Source: Paulinella micropora | Lineage: Eukaryota; Cercozoa; Imbricatea; Euglyphida | DNA: 36,966 bases | Assembly: GCA_009731375.1 (NCBI GenBank) | Contig: BJOX01000184.1 | Coordinates: forward strand, 774,266 to 811,231 | Direction: 5' to 3' | In this document: one piece after another, positions 32,836-36,966 of the stretch | How the letters are laid out: the number at the start of each line of letters is the position of its first letter | Position numbering within the stretch: position 1 is the first letter of the stretch | Made by a program: the position numbers and the translations under genes | Notes under the pieces: model-generated | Database searches by the model: none | Told to the model about the DNA's origin: nothing | What the model saw: only the letters and a program-made list of their open reading frames with translations

Positions 32836-35800
32836 CTGGAGGGGGAAGAAGAGAGGAAGGAGAAGACTGTGAAGTTTAACCCTAAAGTCACAGTGCTTTC
32901 TAATGCTGTTGTGCAGACTGGGCCAACGCTTCCTCTATGTGAAAACAAAGATGTGGGTACACAGAGACTGCAGCCCCAAGGTAGTCTCATACCCGTTCAT
33001 ACAGCACGGTTACCAATGATAACTGATGCAAATAGGAAGGCGAGACTTGCGATGGAGGCGAGGAGGCCAATGGCAGACGTATCGCCTCGGCCAAGCAAAC
33101 AACCACGAACAGACTCAATGTCTACGGTCGCGGCGGGTGGCGAGCAAAAAGACAATGTGTGTACTCAAGTACCACAAGACAATGTCGCTCAAATAGTAAA
33201 CGCACCAGTACCGCAGAATAATAAAAATGTTAATGAGGTGAAGCAGGAGGAGAAGAAGGAGGAGTTGAAAAACTTAGAGACAAGACTCCAAAATTTGGAA
33301 CGTAAAGTTCTTGTTCTCGCAGCCAATATACACAGGCCCGATGCTCTGTGTTATACGGAACTTTATTGTGAAACATTGAAGACAATATTAAAAGTTGGTA
33401 ATGATACGATGGCGAATATTAATATTGTCGGCCGGAAGTTTTTTAATCGATACCGGGACTGGGTGGACGGAAATATGAAAAAGTCAACGGGCACTCTCAA
33501 AGGAGTGAGCAGCCGGACGGATATCACGGGAATCATCACACTGACCTTTAAATTGAAATCCGCACGAGTATACCGTATGGACCTCTATGTCGTCCCCGGT
33601 TACCACGGGTCAATATTACTATCGTATGACCAATTGGCTACGATGGGGGCTGTGATTGATTGCGCCGCACGGCGAGTGATATATGGAGTAAAAAGAGGAG
33701 AAGAGAACGATATTGATCCCTTCAACGCTACTGACTCTTATGAGGCTTATGAGCTGAGTCTAGCGACGGATCACAAAAAGATGGCCATCGCACATGAGGC
33801 ACTTGAGGTGTACGTTCACCCCCATGTCGTAAGACCGGATGAACTGTCCTGGACCGACAATTGGGAATCCCAAGTGTGCACTGTCACAGTTCCGACATGC
33901 CATTGGGACAAAAAGTCTATTGATGACTTAATCGAGAAGCGAAAGGAGGAGATTATATGTGTCGCACAAAGAAGCCCGTCGTTGGCGAGATTCGCGGAAG
34001 GAGTAGGAACAGATGTCCATATTACTAACGGATACTGTTTCCATGCGAAAGTAGGAGAAGAAAAAAGGGAGGCGTTTGTACCAAGGAGAACGGGGCGAAT
34101 CCCGGATACTCCACCAGAAACTATTAAAAGTTTTATTACTGATTTCTGGGGTGACGAGCCCACGTGGCCGCGTTCACTGTCTGAAGTGAAGAAATGCTTA
34201 CGGACTTTATTCGAAAATAATAAGCCGTATACTATTATCCTGCCATATAATGAGAAGGCGATATGGGCGCAGGAAATAAGGGACCGGCTTATTGATCATC
34301 CTATACCGGTACCCTCTCGCAAGCAACAGCTAGTGGTGGCTTGTCGTATGGGAACTCGTGAGCAGAGCAGTGCATACAAGCGGAAGCTCAGAGACCTCGA
34401 CAAGTTGAAATTGATACCGCAAGCATTCACATGCTTTGATGGTTTTTACACCCGTAAAGCTCCTTTGCAATACGCGAGACTCATTGACATGCTGGTGGAG
34501 CTCGGTAAAGATGATGAGCCGGACACGGTCACGTATGAAAAGACGGGCCTAGATGATGTCTCGGAAGAGGACTTAGGCTTGGAGGAGGACAGAGAACCCC
34601 TCAAGCAGCATAAGCAGATGTCTGATGAAGATTTTCAAGAGGCGGCGCGGAAAATATTGGAAGAAGGAGTAGGCACGGAGAAGGAGAAGGAGCTTTTAAA
34701 AGCCAAATTAGAGGCGAACAAGGAAATTTTTGACCCTCCACATGCAGGTGGTGTCAAGCCTGAAGATTTCACTGCGGTTATTTACAAAATACCGGGTGCG
34801 GAGCCGTCACCGGCACCACGAAGGGCGAATTTGAGTATACATGAGGCGAAGATAGCGGAGGAGCTAGCAAGACAGCTGCTCAATGAGGACTTTATTGAGA
34901 GATCAACATCCTCAATAGTCTCACAACCGAGAATAGTGCCGAAGCCAGGAGGAGAATGGCGCCTGACAGTTAACTATGCTCGTGTTAACAAGGTGCTGGA
35001 GGAAGAGAGAAATCCTCTCCCGACATTAGAAGAAGGAAGGAGAGTACTGCGGAATGCAAAATTCTATTCGGTCATTGACCTTAAGAATGGCTTCTGGCAG
35101 ATACCACTGGAGGAAAAGTCCAGATGGCTGACGGCGTTTGTGGTGGGTATGGAAATATACCAATGGAAAGTGCTTCCGATGGGCCTCAAGCAAGCCCCAG
35201 GACTTTTCCAGAAGGCGATGCAGAAGATGTTGAGCAGTCAGTACGATGATTTGTCTGACGGTGGCTTTATGAGAAGGCGGGGACAGAAGGCGGGAGAATA
35301 TGCATTTTGCTATATCGATGACATTATCGTATACTCTAACACAATGGAGGAGCATATCGATCATTTGTCCGATATATTCAGGCGCATCGGAGCTTTTGGC
35401 CTGAAGTGCAATCTAAAGAAGTGTCAACTTGCCAAGACGAGTGTGACATACTTAGGGTACGAGATCTCCCATAATCGAGTCTCGATATCCAAAGAGAAGA
35501 GGGAGGAGATTATGAATCGACCGATACCGAAGAACCGCACTGAATTGCACTCATTCCTTGCGATGGCGCAATACTATAGCCAGTTTATACCCGATTGGGG
35601 TGCAACACGGGCTAAAGTGGAGAAAATGATAGATTTTGGAGACTTTGAGAAGTGGGACGAAGAGGCTTTGCAAGCGTTTCATGCGCTCAAAGATCTCATT
35701 TACAAAGACCCGAAAGACGGAGGACTGGTGTTAACGATGCCCGACTTTACGAAACAATTCGTAGTCGATACAGACGCATCTAAGTTTGCGATTGGGGCTG

Positions 35801-36966
35801 TATTACAACAAGAGGATGAGGAGAAGAAATTACGCCCAATCATGTTTATTAGTAGGAAGTTGTGTGCGGCGGAGAGAAACTATTGCACAAGGCAAAGAGA
35901 GGCGTTGGCGGTAGTATGGGCCCTCAAGAGGCTCAGAGAGTATTTGTGGGGAGGACCTCAATTTACTGTCAGAACTGATCATCATAACCTGTTATGGTTG
36001 ATGAATCATGAACAGACGGGACGGCTGGCGCGGTGGCAAGCGTTCTTGTCTTGTTTCGATTTTACAATGGTCCATCTACCGGGAAAGCGAAATGTGGTCG
36101 CTGATAGCCTCTCTAGGCTAGAGTTTAACTCAGAAGTATCGGCGTTGGTGTCCACGGTGGAGATGGAAGACTTGTCCACTGACAAGGTGTATGAGGTCAG
36201 CCACATTGAGGCGATGGAGATGGCGAGTGGAGTCCGATATGACCGCACAGGTCTACGGTACAGTCCACAAGGCCCGGATCACGGGATATGTTGTGAGCTA
36301 CATACCCAGGAGGACGCTGAGTGGTCCTATGAGGTATATGAGAATGCGAAGGCGAACATAAGAGAGGAAGAGGAGACGCAGGAAGTTTATGCGGAGCCTC
36401 CTCAAGAGCGGAGAAGTGACCTAGACGATGACCCGGAAAGAATCGGGGTACGGCTAGAAGATGGTACTATCCATATAGCCTCGCCTACCGCATGGAGGCA
36501 ACAACAGGCTCAAGATCCGGAGTTTAAAGAACTGATACAGTTATATCAGAACCCGGATGAGCTACGGATGACGAAAGCGATCAAAGATCAGATGAAGGAG
36601 ATGGGATGGAGAGATGGTCTACTGTGGTACAAGGGCCTTCACGGTCGCTATGCGTCACAGCCGGACAAATGGACCCTTTGGGTACCGGAGAGTCTGAGAC
36701 GATTTATATTTGTCGCAGCCCACAATTGCCCACTTTTGGCGCATCCGGGTCGACAACGAACTCATATGTTCGTAGCGAGGCGATTCTGGTGGAAGAAGAT
36801 GAAGGAGGAGATAGATCAGGCGGTGGATGCATGCATCCCGTCCAAGATAAACAAAACACCACTGAAGGCAAATTTCGGCCTGATTGGCGAATTTCCTCTT
36901 CATGCGGGGATGTTTGAGTTTATACACATTGATCATGTGGGACCTTTCCCAGAATCGAAGGATGGT
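32836..36966 (+). CDS. Ty3/gypsy-type pol: protease-like, RT, RNase H, partial integrase
   Basis: 1377 codons without a stop, running off the window. The first 140 or so are linker. About 33301-33690 resembles a retropepsin, ending ILLSYDQLATMGAVID, but the active-site position reads D-T-M-A (33403-33414). RT: VIDLKNGFWQIPL (Asp at 35077), LPMGLKQAPGLFQKAM, and YIDDIIVYS (Asps at 35317 and 35320), with a longer than usual insert before YIDD. RNase H: TDAS (35773), REALAVVWAL (Glu 35899), RTDHHNL (35977), NVVADSLSRL (36103), all acidic residues present. Integrase N-terminus: His 36721 and 36742, Cys 36832, then Ser (36841) where the second Cys is expected. IHIDHVGPFP holds the first catalytic Asp (36931). 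RT and RNase H look intact, so the element is probably young. Confidence 0.95.
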   Translation, partial: MEGEEERKEKTVKFNPKVTVLSNAVVQTGPTLPLCENKDVGTQRLQPQGSLIPVHTARLPMITDANRKARLAMEARRPMADVSPRPSKQPRTDSMSTVAAGGEQKDNVCTQVPQDNVAQIVNAPVPQNNKNVNEVKQEEKKEELKNLETRLQNLERKVLVLAANIHRPDALCYTELYCETLKTILKVGNDTMANINIVGRKFFNRYRDWVDGNMKKSTGTLKGVSSRTDITGIITLTFKLKSARVYRMDLYVVPGYHGSILLSYDQLATMGAVIDCAARRVIYGVKRGEENDIDPFNATDSYEAYELSLATDHKKMAIAHEALEVYVHPHVVRPDELSWTDNWESQVCTVTVPTCHWDKKSIDDLIEKRKEEIICVAQRSPSLARFAEGVGTDVHITNGYCFHAKVGEEKREAFVPRRTGRIPDTPPETIKSFITDFWGDEPTWPRSLSEVKKCLRTLFENNKPYTIILPYNEKAIWAQEIRDRLIDHPIPVPSRKQQLVVACRMGTREQSSAYKRKLRDLDKLKLIPQAFTCFDGFYTRKAPLQYARLIDMLVELGKDDEPDTVTYEKTGLDDVSEEDLGLEEDREPLKQHKQMSDEDFQEAARKILEEGVGTEKEKELLKAKLEANKEIFDPPHAGGVKPEDFTAVIYKIPGAEPSPAPRRANLSIHEAKIAEELARQLLNEDFIERSTSSIVSQPRIVPKPGGEWRLTVNYARVNKVLEEERNPLPTLEEGRRVLRNAKFYSVIDLKNGFWQIPLEEKSRWLTAFVVGMEIYQWKVLPMGLKQAPGLFQKAMQKMLSSQYDDLSDGGFMRRRGQKAGEYAFCYIDDIIVYSNTMEEHIDHLSDIFRRIGAFGLKCNLKKCQLAKTSVTYLGYEISHNRVSISKEKREEIMNRPIPKNRTELHSFLAMAQYYSQFIPDWGATRAKVEKMIDFGDFEKWDEEALQAFHALKDLIYKDPKDGGLVLTMPDFTKQFVVDTDASKFAIGAVLQQEDEEKKLRPIMFISRKLCAAERNYCTRQREALAVVWALKRLREYLWGGPQFTVRTDHHNLLWLMNHEQTGRLARWQAFLSCFDFTMVHLPGKRNVVADSLSRLEFNSEVSALVSTVEMEDLSTDKVYEVSHIEAMEMASGVRYDRTGLRYSPQGPDHGICCELHTQEDAEWSYEVYENAKANIREEEETQEVYAEPPQERRSDLDDDPERIGVRLEDGTIHIASPTAWRQQQAQDPEFKELIQLYQNPDELRMTKAIKDQMKEMGWRDGLLWYKGLHGRYASQPDKWTLWVPESLRRFIFVAAHNCPLLAHPGRQRTHMFVARRFWWKKMKEEIDQAVDACIPSKINKTPLKANFGLIGEFPLHAGMFEFIHIDHVGPFPESKDG
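33301..33690 (+). other. Aspartic protease-like domain with atypical D-T-M motif
   Basis: The stretch has the layout of a retropepsin: a beta-rich start, the acid motif, ITGIITLTFKLKSA as the flap-like region, a VVPGYHGSILLSYDQL strand, and MGAVIDC. Where D-T/S-G-A is expected the sequence is GAT ACG ATG GCG. Assignment rests on position and the C-terminal half, so it is an inference. Confidence 0.55.

Overview
This is a nuclear eukaryotic window, almost certainly from a protist. Genes are cut into many short exons by introns packed with microsatellites, and an LTR retrotransposon lies at the right end. There are no bacterial-style operons. The species cannot be fixed from the sequence. A microalga or alveolate such as a chromerid or coccidian relative is a reasonable guess, but only a guess. 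Fifteen assembly gaps (10 to 973 N) mostly sit inside simple repeats or C/G homopolymers. Most long open frames in the left two thirds are translations of microsatellites, not genes. 

Layout. 1-2760: compound microsatellites with fragments of two SINE-like families. 2962-5706 (+): a five-exon gene for a SERF/4F5 protein of 90 residues, rebuilt from splice sites; its second intron is 2.2 kb of (GA)n plus an inverted dispersed repeat. 5707-7530: no gene recognised. 7531-7918 (-): a likely 3'-terminal coding exon. 7938-10160: (GATA)n arrays, a tRNA-derived SINE and a 493-bp tandem dimer of a second repeat. 10950-24512 (-): a gene of at least 26 exons for an FHIP (FAM160/RAI16-like) protein, the subunit of the FTS-Hook-FHIP dynein adaptor. 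Reading phase agrees at all 25 junctions and residue order follows animal FHIP2A from start to C-terminus. 24708-24788 (+): a possible first exon of a divergent gene. 25110-27750: (TATC)n arrays around a duplicated repeat with paired hairpins. 27786-28791 (+): exons of an unidentified gene. About 28800-36966 (+): a Ty3/gypsy-type element running off the right edge, with gag-like ORF1 and ORF2, then pol (protease-like region, reverse transcriptase, RNase H, start of integrase). 

Three things stand out. First, the FHIP gene has microsatellites beginning at splice sites, and at least five of its exons carry decayed tandem copies of an acceptor plus the 5' part of the exon. Second, the retroelement appears to use two recoding events in series: a -1 frameshift on U UUU UUA between ORF1 and ORF2, then an in-frame UGA followed by C between ORF2 and a pol frame of 1377 codons with no stop. 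Third, the SERF and FHIP genes are invisible to ORF calling and appear only when splice phase is followed.
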